57,349 bases of DNA from an uncultured Bacilli bacterium (GTDB lineage: Bacteria > Bacillota_I > Bacilli_A > RF39 > UBA660), in assembly GCA_934130405.1 (NCBI GenBank), contig CAKOXX010000007.1, forward strand, positions 1-57,349. Direction: 5' to 3'. Shown here piece after piece: positions 32,794-41,254 of this stretch. Below the pieces are notes generated by a model. The model had not been told where the DNA came from. It made no database searches and saw only the letters and a list, made by a program, of their open reading frames with translations. How positions within the stretch are numbered: the stretch's first letter is position 1; every line of letters begins with the position of its first letter. The translations under genes were made by a program, and so were the position numbers.

Positions 32794-34863
32794 ATGAAGG
32801 AAAAAATTAATAAACAACTAAAACGGGGAAAGAAATACTTAAAAAGAGTAAAAGATGAAAAGCTTATTAAAAAATACTTCAAAGAAAATACGCTTTTCTT
32901 AACTTTCATTGTTATTTGTGTAGTTAACTCTACAATGCTTCGTTTCTTTACGATGCATACAATGGAAAACTATTTAGCAATCAAACCAATCCTAGCTGAT
33001 ATTGGTATTGTTACTATTGTAGGTTCTTTTTCTTACTTATTTAAAGGAAAGAAAAGATATACCTATTTATTAATAGCTAGTATTTTCTTTACCGCTATTT
33101 GTATGATTAACTCGATATATTATACTTTCTATACATCATTTGCTAGTGCTTCAATGTTATCACTTACACAGTTTATTGCACCAGTATCAGATGCTGTTGT
33201 AGAAAATGTCTTACAACTTAAAGACTTACTTTACTTAATACCATTTTTATATTTTGTCTTTACTTATCATCGCTTACTTAAACAGGGTAAGTTTAATCGA
33301 TATAGTAAAGAGGAAAGAAAAAATAAATGGCTTCATACCTTAATAGTAGGTGCTGTTACTATGGTAGTGTTTACTATTACTTTATCAGGTCTTGAAATTG
33401 GAAGATTTGTTAAGCAATGGAATAGAGAATATATCGTTATGCGTTTTGGTATTTATCTATATCAAGGAAATGACGTTGTTAAAAGCTTACAACCAAAGAT
33501 AAGTGCGATGTTTGGGTATGATAATGCCAAGAAAAACTTTGATGAATACTTTAAAGATAAAAGTGATACTAGAGATTATAAAAATGAATATACAGGAATA
33601 TTAGAAGGAAAAAATGTTATTGTTATTCATGCTGAAAGTTTCCAAGATGTAGCACTTAATCAAACTTTTAATGGCGAAGAAGTAACGCCTAATATGAATA
33701 AATTGATAAAAGAAGGGTTATTCTTCTCTAACTTTTATTCTCAAGTAAGTGTTGGTACTAGTTCTGATACGGAGTTAACTTTCAATACTAGTTTAATGCC
33801 TACCCAAAATGGTACTGCTTTCGTGAGTTATTTTGATAGAACTTATAATGGTACTCCAAAATTTATGAAAGAAAAAGGCTATTATACTTTCAGTATGCAT
33901 GCTAATAATGCTGATTTCTGGAATAGACGTGCTATGCATGAATCATTAGGTTATGAAAAATTCTATAGTAAGGAAACTTATAAAACAGAAGGCGAAGAAA
34001 TGATTGGATTAGGTCTATCTGATAAATCATTCTTCAAACAATCTGTAGAAAAACTAAAAAAGATTAATGAAGAACATGATAAGTTTTATGGAATAGTTAT
34101 TTCTTTATCAAATCATACACCGTTTTCTGATGTTACTAAATATGGTGAATTTAAAGTTACAATGAATGAAGAAGTTACTAATGATGATGGTACTACAACA
34201 ACAGTTGAACATCCATATCTAGAAGGAACAAAACTAGGTAACTACTTTAAATCAGTTCATTATGCAGATGCAGCTTTAGGGGAATTCTTTACAGAATTAG
34301 ATGCAGCTGGTTTACTTGAAAATACAGTTGTGATGCTTTATGGTGATCACGATGCAAGACTTCCAAAAGCTGATTATGTTAAAATGTTAAACTACGATAT
34401 GACAACTGATAGTGTTAAATCAAAAGATGATCCAACTTACCAAGAATTTAATAGCTATCATTATGAATTAAATAGAAAAGTTCCATTACTTATTTGGACT
34501 AAAGATGATACAATCAAGGCTAAACAAGTAGATGATATTATGGGAATGTATGATGTACAACCAACTATCAGTAATATGTTAGGTTTTTATAATAAGTATT
34601 CTCTAGGTCATGATATTTTTGAAATTAAAGATAATAATATAGTAGTATTCCCTAATGGTAACTGGTTAACTAATAAAGTATATTACAATAGCCAGAAGGG
34701 TGAATATATGTCTTTAAAAGATGAAGTAATTGCTGAAAATTATATTAAAGAAAATTCTGATTATGCTGAAAAACTTTTAGATGTTTCTAATAATATAATC
34801 GTCTTTGATTTACTAAATCCTAATAAAAACGAAAGTGCAGTAAGTAAGGAGGTTAGCAAATGA
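32794..34863 (+). CDS. Lipoteichoic acid synthase-like sulfatase-fold enzyme (LtaS family)
   Basis: LtaS-type enzymes transfer glycerol-phosphate from phosphatidylglycerol onto lipoteichoic acid outside the membrane. The protein is 689 aa from ATG 32794 (GTGAGG site). Five transmembrane helices lie within residues 25-220, then the extracellular alkaline-phosphatase-fold domain. Its motifs are VIVIHAESFQDVALN, the nucleophile Thr in VSVGTSSDTELTFN (about residue 322), SMHANNADFWNRR, LSNHTPFSD and MLYGDHDARLP. All metal and nucleophile motifs are intact. The next gene overlaps the stop by 4 nt. The exact polymer could differ from classical LTA. Confidence 0.92.
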   Translation: MKEKINKQLKRGKKYLKRVKDEKLIKKYFKENTLFLTFIVICVVNSTMLRFFTMHTMENYLAIKPILADIGIVTIVGSFSYLFKGKKRYTYLLIASIFFTAICMINSIYYTFYTSFASASMLSLTQFIAPVSDAVVENVLQLKDLLYLIPFLYFVFTYHRLLKQGKFNRYSKEERKNKWLHTLIVGAVTMVVFTITLSGLEIGRFVKQWNREYIVMRFGIYLYQGNDVVKSLQPKISAMFGYDNAKKNFDEYFKDKSDTRDYKNEYTGILEGKNVIVIHAESFQDVALNQTFNGEEVTPNMNKLIKEGLFFSNFYSQVSVGTSSDTELTFNTSLMPTQNGTAFVSYFDRTYNGTPKFMKEKGYYTFSMHANNADFWNRRAMHESLGYEKFYSKETYKTEGEEMIGLGLSDKSFFKQSVEKLKKINEEHDKFYGIVISLSNHTPFSDVTKYGEFKVTMNEEVTNDDGTTTTVEHPYLEGTKLGNYFKSVHYADAALGEFFTELDAAGLLENTVVMLYGDHDARLPKADYVKMLNYDMTTDSVKSKDDPTYQEFNSYHYELNRKVPLLIWTKDDTIKAKQVDDIMGMYDVQPTISNMLGFYNKYSLGHDIFEIKDNNIVVFPNGNWLTNKVYYNSQKGEYMSLKDEVIAENYIKENSDYAEKLLDVSNNIIVFDLLNPNKNESAVSKEVSK

Positions 34864-35483
34864 AACTAAAGAAGAAAGTTAAAAGATTTTTAATCATCTT
34901 ACTTATTGTTATAGTAGCAGTTGTTGGTGGTTTCGTCTTTTACGAAATGACTAATACTTCAAAAGTCACAATTAAGAAAGCAACTGTTTTAAATGAAATA
35001 AAAGAATATGGTTATACCTTAAAGTCAAATAAAAGTAAAGCTTACAAGAAAGAATTTGCTAATCTTGCTACTATTTTAAATAGTGATAGTGTAGATGAAG
35101 AGGCTTATCTTAAATCAATTACTAAATTATTCATCTTAGACTTTTATACTTTAAGTGATAAAGTTGCTAATACTGATGTTGGTGGAGTTGATTTTATTCA
35201 TACTGATGCTAAAACTAATTTCTTAGAAAAAGCAGAAGACACTATCTATAAATACGTTGAAAATAATATGTATGGAGGAAGACGTCAGTCTCTTCCTACT
35301 GTTCAAGATGTTACTGTGGAAGATATTCAAAATGTAAGTTTTACTCTTAATCAAGAGACAGATACTAATGCTTATCAAGTGACAGTATCTTGGACTTATA
35401 CTGAAGAAAATGATTATCAAAATAAGGCAACTTTAACATTTGCACACGAAGGTAAAAAGTTGTCATTAGTAGAAATGAAATAA
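34860..35483 (+). CDS. Membrane-anchored extracellular protein coupled to LTA synthase
   Basis: The 207-aa protein overlaps the ltaS-type gene by ATGA. One N-terminal helix (residues 9-30) anchors a soluble domain outside. That domain has a helical part (NEIKEYGYTLKSNKSKAYKK, about 45-120) and a beta part (VSFTLNQETDTNAYQVTVSW, about 150-207), which resembles NTF2-like or polymer-binding domains only loosely. I do not recognise the family. Coupling suggests a partner or regulator of the synthase. Confidence 0.75.
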   Translation: MKLKKKVKRFLIILLIVIVAVVGGFVFYEMTNTSKVTIKKATVLNEIKEYGYTLKSNKSKAYKKEFANLATILNSDSVDEEAYLKSITKLFILDFYTLSDKVANTDVGGVDFIHTDAKTNFLEKAEDTIYKYVENNMYGGRRQSLPTVQDVTVEDIQNVSFTLNQETDTNAYQVTVSWTYTEENDYQNKATLTFAHEGKKLSLVEMK

Positions 35484-35512
35484 TATGCTTATATAGCATA
35501 TTATTAATTTTG

Positions 35513-35533
35513 ATAACAATAAGTTGTTATACT
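35513..35533 (+). promoter_or_regulatory. Palindrome overlapping a -10 box
   Basis: ATAACAA (35513-35519) and TTGTTAT (35524-35530) form a perfect palindrome with a TAAG centre that overlaps TATACT (35528-35533). It lies 26 bp before the camelysin-like gene. It has the form of an operator. Confidence 0.45.
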
Positions 35534-35558
35534 GATACTAGATAGAGGGTGTGTCTAA

Positions 35559-36092
35559 ATGGAAGAGTTAACTAATAAAAGAAATAGATTATTAATAGCT
35601 GTTATCATAATGGCAGTAATTGCTTTAGGACTAGGTATAACTTATGCTTGGCTTACGCAAACAGTTAACGGTTCTAAAGTTCAAACTATGCGTGTTGGTA
35701 CTTTTAAATTTACTTTAGCAGAAAAGAATTCACTTTCTGTTAATAGTGCAGAGTTTATGAGTGATACTACTGGACTTAGTCAAGATGGTTTAAAATTTAC
35801 GGTTTCAAATACAGGACAATTTACTGGAAGTTATAGTATTTACTTAGATGATGATACATTATCATCTGGACAGTCTAGACTTAGTGATAGTTTTGTTAGA
35901 TATAGCTTAGAAACTAACGGTACTAAAGGTGCTGCTACTAACTTAACTAGTAGAAAGATTTATGATGGTAGCTTAAAACGTGGTGAAACTGCTAACTTTG
36001 TTTTAAGAGCTTGGCTTAATCCGAGTGTCAATGGCGATGTTGGTGGAAAAGTATTTAAAGCTAAATTAAGAATAGAAGTAAGTCAGAGTTAA
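35559..36092 (+). CDS. Camelysin/TasA-like exported protein
   Basis: The 177-aa protein has a signal-type N-terminus (residues 9-30) ending in ITYAWLTQTV, the pattern seen in CalY/TasA proteins processed by SipW-type signal peptidase. A single beta domain follows: MRVGTFKFTLAEKNSLSVNS, then VSNTGQFTGSYSIYLDDD, then FVLRAWLNPSVNGDVGGKVF. TasA forms extracellular fibres in Bacillus biofilms. No sipW lies nearby. A structural surface protein is likely. Terminator and possible operator flank it, so it is monocistronic. Confidence 0.75.
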   Translation: MEELTNKRNRLLIAVIIMAVIALGLGITYAWLTQTVNGSKVQTMRVGTFKFTLAEKNSLSVNSAEFMSDTTGLSQDGLKFTVSNTGQFTGSYSIYLDDDTLSSGQSRLSDSFVRYSLETNGTKGAATNLTSRKIYDGSLKRGETANFVLRAWLNPSVNGDVGGKVFKAKLRIEVSQS

Positions 36093-36093
36093 T

Positions 36094-36120
36094 AAAGACT
36101 TGTTAATAGCAAGTCTTTTT
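36094..36120 (+). terminator. Terminator of the camelysin-like gene
   Basis: AAAGACTTG and CAAGTCTTT form a 9-bp stem with a 7-nt loop, followed by TT. Confidence 0.85.
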
Positions 36121-36139
36121 GGGTAGAAAGGGATTTAAT

Positions 36140-37090
36140 ATGATTTTTTTAGAAATAATTTTGTTGATAATTGGTTTTACACTTTTAGTAAAAGGTGCAG
36201 ATGCTTTTGTTGATGGTTGTAGTGGTTTAGCAAAATCTTTTGGTATACCAAGCTTAATAATTGGTCTTACCATAGTTGCCTTTGGTACTAGTGCACCAGA
36301 ACTCGCAGTTAGTTTAGTTGCTGCGATACAAGGTAACAGTGCTATTTCAGTGGGAAATGTTGTTGGTTCAAATATCTGTAATATGTTACTCGTTCTAGGA
36401 GGAGCAAGTTTATTTGGAACACTTCGTTGTAAGAAAAAAGTAGTAGAAAGAGATTATTTTTATTTACTGATTTCTTATTTTACTTTATTAATTATTAGTT
36501 TTGGAACTTTCAGTATGGGAGCAAAAACAGGTATTATTAATAGAGTAGATGGTCTTTTATTAGTTTGCTTTTTAGTAATATATGTTTATTCATTAATAAT
36601 AGATACTAAAAAAGAAATAACAAAAGAAGATAAAAATAAGGAAAAAATAACTTTTATAAAGATTTTATTTATTATTGTTGGTTTAATAGCAATCATTAGT
36701 GGTGGTGAACTAGTTGTTAATAGTGCGACTAGTTTAGCTAGAATGATTGGTTTAAGCGAAAGTGTTATCGCTCTTACTATAGTAGCAGTTGGTACTTCTC
36801 TTCCTGAATTAGTAACAAGTGTAGTAGCAGTTAAAAAAGGCGAAAGTGATCTTGCTATTGGCAATGTTATTGGTTCAAATATCTTTAATATTTTCTTAAT
36901 ATTAGGTCTATCTGCTACAGTTAATAGTTTAATAATTAATTTTGCAACTTTAATAGATATGCTTGTTATGTTAGCAGCAGGATTATTAGTATATGGTTTT
37001 ATTTTAAAAGACCAAAAAGTTACTAGACAAAGAGGAATAATCTTATTAGTTTTCTACTTTAGTTATGTTTGTTATTTATTAGTTAGATAA
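36140..37090 (+). CDS. Calcium/sodium antiporter (CaCA, YrbG type)
   Basis: The protein is 316 aa from ATG 36140 with GGG upstream; a seven-codon longer TTG frame starts inside the terminator and is rejected. About ten helices form two inverted halves. Each half carries the family alpha-repeat: GLTIVAFGTSAPELAVSLVA with GNVVGSNICNMLLVLG, and ALTIVAVGTSLPELVTSVVA with GNVIGSNIFNIFLILG. The conserved Glu and Asn residues of the ion site are present in both. Probable Na+/Ca2+ or K+-dependent exchanger. Confidence 0.93.
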   Translation: MIFLEIILLIIGFTLLVKGADAFVDGCSGLAKSFGIPSLIIGLTIVAFGTSAPELAVSLVAAIQGNSAISVGNVVGSNICNMLLVLGGASLFGTLRCKKKVVERDYFYLLISYFTLLIISFGTFSMGAKTGIINRVDGLLLVCFLVIYVYSLIIDTKKEITKEDKNKEKITFIKILFIIVGLIAIISGGELVVNSATSLARMIGLSESVIALTIVAVGTSLPELVTSVVAVKKGESDLAIGNVIGSNIFNIFLILGLSATVNSLIINFATLIDMLVMLAAGLLVYGFILKDQKVTRQRGIILLVFYFSYVCYLLVR

Positions 37091-37097
37091 GTTATGT

Positions 37098-37103
37098 TAT
37101 AAT
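37098..37103 (+). promoter_or_regulatory. Extended -10 promoter of the pseudouridine synthase gene
   Basis: TATGTTATAAT, an extended -10 with TATAAT at 37098-37103, lies 25 bp before the start. The -35 is weak. Confidence 0.5.
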
Positions 37104-37127
37104 AAGTGCACTAAGGAGTTGACCTTT

Positions 37128-37853
37128 ATGGAAAGATTACAAAAAGTTATCGCAGCAAGTGGAATTACTTCAAGAAGAAAAGCAGAAGAGTTAATGCTAG
37201 CAGGTAGAGTTAGTGTTGATGGTAAAATTATTAGAGAACTAGGGTATAAAGTTACTGGTAAAGAACGAATAGAAGTAGATGGGGAAATTTTAACTAAAGA
37301 AGAAAAAGTTTACTTCCTACTTAATAAACCAAGAGGTGTAATAACTAGTGTTAGTGATGATAAGAATAGAAAGACTGTTACAGATTTAATTCCTACTAAT
37401 AAAAGAATTTATCCTGTTGGTCGCCTTGATTATGATACTACCGGATTATTACTATTAACTAATGATGGTGATTTTGCTAATCTTTTAATGCATCCTAATA
37501 AGGAAGTTGAGAAAGTATATCTTGCCAAAGTAAAAGGTATAGTAAGAGGAGATGCCATTGCTAAGCTTAAGAGTGGAATCTTACTAGATGGTAAGAAAGT
37601 TAAATGTACAAGAGCAAAAGTTAAAAAAGTTGATTATAAGAATAATACTTCTTTTGTTGAATTGACGATTCACGAAGGTATTAATCATCAAGTTAAAAGA
37701 ATGTTAAACGAAGTTGGATTTGATGTTATCAAACTTACTAGAGAACAAGTTTATTTCTTTAATTTAGATGGCTTAAAGAGTGGAGAATATCGTCCTTTAA
37801 CTAAAAAAGAAGTAGCAAAAGTTTTTGCTCTTCAAAAAAAAGCGACTAAGTAG
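37128..37853 (+). CDS. rluB: 23S/16S rRNA pseudouridine synthase, RsuA/RluB type
   Basis: The protein is 241 aa from ATG 37128 (AAGGAG site). An S4 RNA-binding domain comes first (LQKVIAASGITSRRKAEELM, then GRVSVDGKIIRELGYKV). The synthase domain follows, with the catalytic Asp in PVGRLDYDTTGLLLLTNDGD near residue 105, then HPNKEVEKVYLAKVKG and EGINHQVKRMLNEVGFDVIK. RluB-type is the usual Bacilli form, but RsuA cannot be excluded from sequence alone. Confidence 0.9.
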   Translation: MERLQKVIAASGITSRRKAEELMLAGRVSVDGKIIRELGYKVTGKERIEVDGEILTKEEKVYFLLNKPRGVITSVSDDKNRKTVTDLIPTNKRIYPVGRLDYDTTGLLLLTNDGDFANLLMHPNKEVEKVYLAKVKGIVRGDAIAKLKSGILLDGKKVKCTRAKVKKVDYKNNTSFVELTIHEGINHQVKRMLNEVGFDVIKLTREQVYFFNLDGLKSGEYRPLTKKEVAKVFALQKKATK

Positions 37854-37867
37854 TTATAGTCGTTTTT
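37838..37867 (+). terminator. Terminator of the pseudouridine synthase gene
   Basis: AAAAGCGACT pairs AGTCGTTTTT around the stop codon region. The T run is part of the stem. Confidence 0.75.
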
Positions 37868-37886
37868 ATGTGTTTCATTATTTGAT

Positions 37887-37915
37887 TTGGACATAATTCT
37901 GTGCTAATATATAAA
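37887..37915 (+). promoter_or_regulatory. Promoter of the fic gene
   Basis: TTGGAC (37887-37892) and TATAAA (37910-37915) have a 17-bp spacer. Confidence 0.65.
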
Positions 37916-37963
37916 ATAAAAGATGACATTAATTACTTAATATAAGGTTAGGAGGCAAGAAAG

Positions 37964-38704
37964 ATGGAAGTAAGTAAAATAAAAAAAGCATTAATAGAAC
38001 AAAGAAATATTGGTTTATCAGGTAACCTTTATCATAAAACACAACTTGATTTTGCTTATAATACAAATCATATTGAAGGATCTACAATAACGCCTGATGA
38101 AACTGCAAGTATCTATGACACAGGAACAATTTTAGCGAGCGGAGATAAGGTTATTGTTTTAAAAGATGCTACAGAAACGAAAAATCATTTTACTTTATTT
38201 AAGTATATGTTAGATACTATTGATGATAAGCTAACTGAAGATATGATAAAAAAATTTCACTTTATTTTAAAAGATGGTACTTTAACTGATGATGAAAGAA
38301 AATGGTTTAATGGTGGTGAATATAAAAAGAAAAAAAACTTTGTTGGAAATATTACAACATCTTTGCCAAGTAATGTAGCAGATGATATGAAAGCATTATT
38401 AAGTTGGTACGATAAAATAGATAAAAAGAAAATTGAAGATATTATTGAATTTCATGTTAGATTTGAAAAAATTCATCCGTTTCAAGATGGAAACGGTCGT
38501 GTTGGAAGAATGATAATATTTAGAGAGTGTTTATATAATGACATAATGCCTTTCTTTATTGAAGATAGAAATAAGGATTTTTATATAAGAGGTATTAAAG
38601 AATATCAAACAAATGATGAAAGGGGTTATTTAATTGATACTTGTTTAAATAGTCAAGATAGCTATGAAAAAATGGCTTCTTACTTTTTAGAAGATAATGA
38701 GTAA
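37964..38704 (+). CDS. Fic domain protein (class II-like, self-inhibited)
   Basis: The 246-aa protein carries a complete Fic core, FEKIHPFQDGNGRVGRMIIF (active-site His near residue 171), matching HPFxxGNGRxxR. Fic enzymes transfer AMP or other phosphate groups to protein hydroxyls. The inhibitory motif (S/T)xxxE(G/N) lies ahead of the core, TNHIEG at residues 34-39, as in class II enzymes where its Glu blocks ATP orientation. The beta-hairpin flap KNFVGNITTSLPSNV is also present. No antitoxin gene is adjacent. AGGAGG sets the start. The target is unknown. Confidence 0.92.
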   Translation: MEVSKIKKALIEQRNIGLSGNLYHKTQLDFAYNTNHIEGSTITPDETASIYDTGTILASGDKVIVLKDATETKNHFTLFKYMLDTIDDKLTEDMIKKFHFILKDGTLTDDERKWFNGGEYKKKKNFVGNITTSLPSNVADDMKALLSWYDKIDKKKIEDIIEFHVRFEKIHPFQDGNGRVGRMIIFRECLYNDIMPFFIEDRNKDFYIRGIKEYQTNDERGYLIDTCLNSQDSYEKMASYFLEDNE

Positions 38705-38726
38705 TTATAATTTTAAAAAACATCTG

Positions 38727-38757
38727 AAGAACCTGTTTATTTAGGTGCTTTTTTTGA
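38727..38757 (+). terminator. Terminator of fic
   Basis: ACCT/AGGT with an outer AAG/CTT stem (one mismatch), followed by TTTTTTTG. Confidence 0.5.
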
Positions 38758-38800
38758 TTTTTATACAATTTCGGAGTGGCATTCCGAAATTGTATAAAAA
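38758..38800. repeat. 18-bp perfect inverted repeat with 7-nt loop
   Basis: The arms at 38758-38775 and 38783-38800 are perfectly complementary. The core is ACAATTTCGGA / TCCGAAATTGT and the loop GTGGCAT. It lies between the fic terminator and the ferredoxin terminator, so it is not needed for termination. It could be a REP-like or miniature element or a recombination site. Confidence 0.8.
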
Positions 38801-38833
38801 ATAAGACTCAAATTTACCTTTATGAGTCTTATT
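38800..38833 (-). terminator. Terminator of the ferredoxin gene
   Basis: AATAAGACTC and GAGTCTTATT (10 bp, perfect), with a T run on the minus strand. The stem starts at the stop codon. Confidence 0.85.
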
Positions 38834-39071
38834 TATCTTCAGAATCGTTCTTCTTTTCATCCTTATTAGTTTTATCTTCAGTATCAACGCTCTCAATAGC
38901 ACCAGTTGGACAAGAATCAATAGCATCTTTTACGTCATCAACATTTTCTTCTTTAACTTTAGGACAAACTACTTTGCTAAGTCCTTCATCATCTATTTCG
39001 AAAACATCTGGACAGATAGCAGCACAAGCACCACAACCGATACAAGCATCACGATTAACTTTAACTTCCAT
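38829..39071 (-). CDS. Ferredoxin, single 4Fe-4S
   Basis: The 80-aa protein has the cluster ligands CIGCGACAAIC near residues 11-21 and a last Cys in DSCPTGAI near 54, a one-cluster ferredoxin of the Bacillus type (Fer). Residue Asp or Gly at the second site is Gly-Cys here, so a 4Fe-4S cluster is expected. The 20-residue C-terminal tail is strongly charged (TNKDEKKNDSEDK). It depends on the SUF operon for its cluster. GGAGGGATATT upstream sets the start. Confidence 0.9.
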   Translation of the reverse strand: MEVKVNRDACIGCGACAAICPDVFEIDDEGLSKVVCPKVKEENVDDVKDAIDSCPTGAIESVDTEDKTNKDEKKNDSEDK

Positions 39072-39159
39072 AATATCCCTCCCTCACTAAATTATATAGT
39101 ATTTACAAGTAAATAGCAAAGAATTTCTCTTATCATAGAAAAAATATTTCTATCAAATT

Positions 39160-40170
39160 TTAATAGTTTTTATGCTTTTTTTTATTTATCAACTTCTTAT
39201 TTATAATAGACATTTTAGAAACTCTATTATTTTTTGGAATCTTATTATATAATGTTAAATTTGGGTAATGTTCGATACTAAAAGTATTACTTTTTTTTGA
39301 TAAATCTATCATATAATACAAATTATTTTTTGAAATATTTTTAAAAACTTTTTTAGGTTCATCTATCCAAGTTGGATCAATACCATACCATTTATTATTG
39401 ATGTATACTATAACCCATGCGTGTGTACTGTTAGATCTATCATTTGAATCAGTATAGCCACTAATATCAAGGGAAAATATACCAAGTTTATTTAAAAGTT
39501 GACTTTCTAAATAGGCATAATGTGCACAAACTCCCATCTTATATTTTAAAATTGATTCTGCTATTGGAAGAGATGCATACGTACCGTCGTAATCATACTC
39601 AAGATTGTTCACAACGTATAATGTAACATTTTTTATAATATCTGCTTTGTTTTTTGATTTTAGATATATTTTTTCAGCAATCTTATTGAGTTTTTCATCG
39701 TATTTTTTATCAATATTATATTCAGAATTTACTATACCAGCTTTAAGATTATCATCAGAAATTGTTTTTTTACTAGTATTATACACTATTGAGGTGTAAA
39801 TATTCTCAAATTTAGATATGTCAAATTTACTTAAATCCAGAACACTATTATTGATAGATAAATTGACCTTTTTATTAGGAATAATTTTACTACCATCTAG
39901 TTTATAACAGTCTTTAACTATAATGTTTGTTAAATTTTCAAATTTAGAGAAGTCAACTTCATCCAAGTATTTAACATCTTTTTGCGTTATAAGTATAGTA
40001 TCTACAGTTTTGTAATATTCAAATGAATTATCATTAACTATGTCTGCTAAATTAACTGAATCAGTTGAAGTGAGTGCATGTACATTGCTATTAAACATAA
40101 ATATGTTGATTGTTATAGTAACTATAAATAGATATTTAATAGTAGAATAAACTTTTTTTGTCAATTTCAT
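39160..40170 (-). CDS. Secreted transglutaminase-like protein
   Basis: The 336-aa protein has a signal peptide (residues 8-32, cleavage after VHA). An N-terminal region follows with leucine-rich-repeat-like strands (FSKFENLTNIIVKDCYKL). The transglutaminase-core domain has its triad visible: Cys in MGVCAHYAYLESQLLNKLGI (near residue 215), His in STHAWVIVYINNKWYGI (near 250) and Asp in DPTWID. Bacterial relatives are often peptidases or crosslinkers of surface proteins. A basic tail (KKLINKKKHKN) ends it. The transcript has GGGGAAAA upstream. Confidence 0.85.
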   Translation of the reverse strand: MKLTKKVYSTIKYLFIVTITINIFMFNSNVHALTSTDSVNLADIVNDNSFEYYKTVDTILITQKDVKYLDEVDFSKFENLTNIIVKDCYKLDGSKIIPNKKVNLSINNSVLDLSKFDISKFENIYTSIVYNTSKKTISDDNLKAGIVNSEYNIDKKYDEKLNKIAEKIYLKSKNKADIIKNVTLYVVNNLEYDYDGTYASLPIAESILKYKMGVCAHYAYLESQLLNKLGIFSLDISGYTDSNDRSNSTHAWVIVYINNKWYGIDPTWIDEPKKVFKNISKNNLYYMIDLSKKSNTFSIEHYPNLTLYNKIPKNNRVSKMSIINKKLINKKKHKNY

Positions 40171-40313
40171 AATTTTCCCCTTTTCTTAAAACAAATATAT
40201 CAATCATATATAATAAGTGTCAATAAAAAGATAGAATATATTGAAAATTCATACCCTTTCCAAAATCTATTAGATGTGATATTATTAATTTAGATAAGAG
40301 TAGGTGATGACTA

Positions 40314-41114
40314 GTGGCAAGTAGAGTAAGTAGATATGATAACGAAGAACAAAAGATGAGTAGGACTAAAAGAAATGAAAACTTATATGATGACCTAGGA
40401 GGATTTGAAACATATACAAATTTTACTGATGTTTCTAAAATAGAAGCAATACCATTATCATCAATAAGAGAAAATAAAGATAAAAGAGAAGGTTATCGTT
40501 ATTTAAAAGACTACGATTTAGTAGAAGAGCGAAAAGAACGTAAAGAATTAGATGATTTTAACTACCTATATAAAGATGTTAGAAGTAATTATGACTTAAA
40601 AGCTGCTTTAAGAGAAGCTAGGGAAACAAGAGAAAAAGATGAACTTGAAAAAAAGCGAAAACTAAAAAATGAAAAATATAATATCTTAGAAAGTAGTGAA
40701 GAAGACTTACAAAAGTTTATTAAAGAACAAGAATTAAAACATAAACCAATCGAAAATGAAGAAGAGTTAGAAGAATTAATTAATACAATCACTTCAAAAG
40801 AAATAAGAGAAGAGTTAGATAAAGAAAAAGAAACTAGTCTACTTAGTGATTTAATGGCTACTAGTAATTTAGATGATGTTGTAGAACCAATTAAAGAAGA
40901 AACAGAACCAACTAAAGAAATAGTTAAACCTCTAAAAGATGATATTGACAAATCTTTCTACACAAAATCAATGGATTTAAGTAATAATGACTTTTTTGAA
41001 GATGATGAAGTAACTAAAGAACCAGTTATTATGACTATTCTTCGAGTTATTTTATCACTTATTCTAATAGTAGCAGTAGGTTTTGCTGTTTATTATGTTG
41101 TTACTAATTTTTAA
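40314..41114 (+). CDS. Charged coiled-coil tail-anchored protein
   Basis: The 266-aa protein starts at GTG 40314 with GTAGGTG upstream. Residues 1-230 are highly charged (Glu/Lys/Arg/Asp) and predicted coiled coil in the middle (ARETREKDELEKKRKLKNEK). One transmembrane helix ends it (MTILRVILSLILIVAVGFAV, about 238-264), so it is tail-anchored with the bulk in the cytoplasm. I recognise no family. Cell-division or polarity scaffolds have this design, but nothing specific supports that. Confidence 0.75.
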   Translation: MASRVSRYDNEEQKMSRTKRNENLYDDLGGFETYTNFTDVSKIEAIPLSSIRENKDKREGYRYLKDYDLVEERKERKELDDFNYLYKDVRSNYDLKAALREARETREKDELEKKRKLKNEKYNILESSEEDLQKFIKEQELKHKPIENEEELEELINTITSKEIREELDKEKETSLLSDLMATSNLDDVVEPIKEETEPTKEIVKPLKDDIDKSFYTKSMDLSNNDFFEDDEVTKEPVIMTILRVILSLILIVAVGFAVYYVVTNF

Positions 41115-41173
41115 TGACTAATTTAAAATGATGATTCTGACTAATTTAAAGTGATACCCTTGACTAATTTAAA
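41115..41173 (+). repeat. Three direct repeats with 23-bp period
   Basis: TGACTAATTTAAA occurs exactly at 41115-41127, 41138-41150 and 41161-41173. The 10-bp spacers differ (both begin with a purine-TGAT). The first begins right after the TAA stop of the previous gene, and the last is about 80 bp ahead of the gene at 41255. Two helical turns between sites would place bound proteins on one face of the DNA. Confidence 0.75.
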
Positions 41174-41254
41174 ATAAATACAAAATAAAGTTAAAAATAT
41201 TAAAAATATATGCTATTATAAATACTGTTAAAGAAATGGAATGGGGGAGAAACA

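Noticed and set aside
38776..39090. Plus-strand reading frame over the ferredoxin gene
   Set aside because: Antisense to a clear 4Fe-4S ferredoxin and starting in a hairpin; no family resemblance.
40589..40951. Serine-rich minus-strand reading frame
   Set aside because: It is antisense to the charged coiled-coil gene; the Ser/Leu-rich composition is the mirror of Glu/Lys codons, and no ribosome site is seen.
41115..41173. Short CRISPR array
   Set aside because: Only three 13-bp repeats with 10-bp spacers; CRISPR repeats and spacers are longer, and no cas gene is present.
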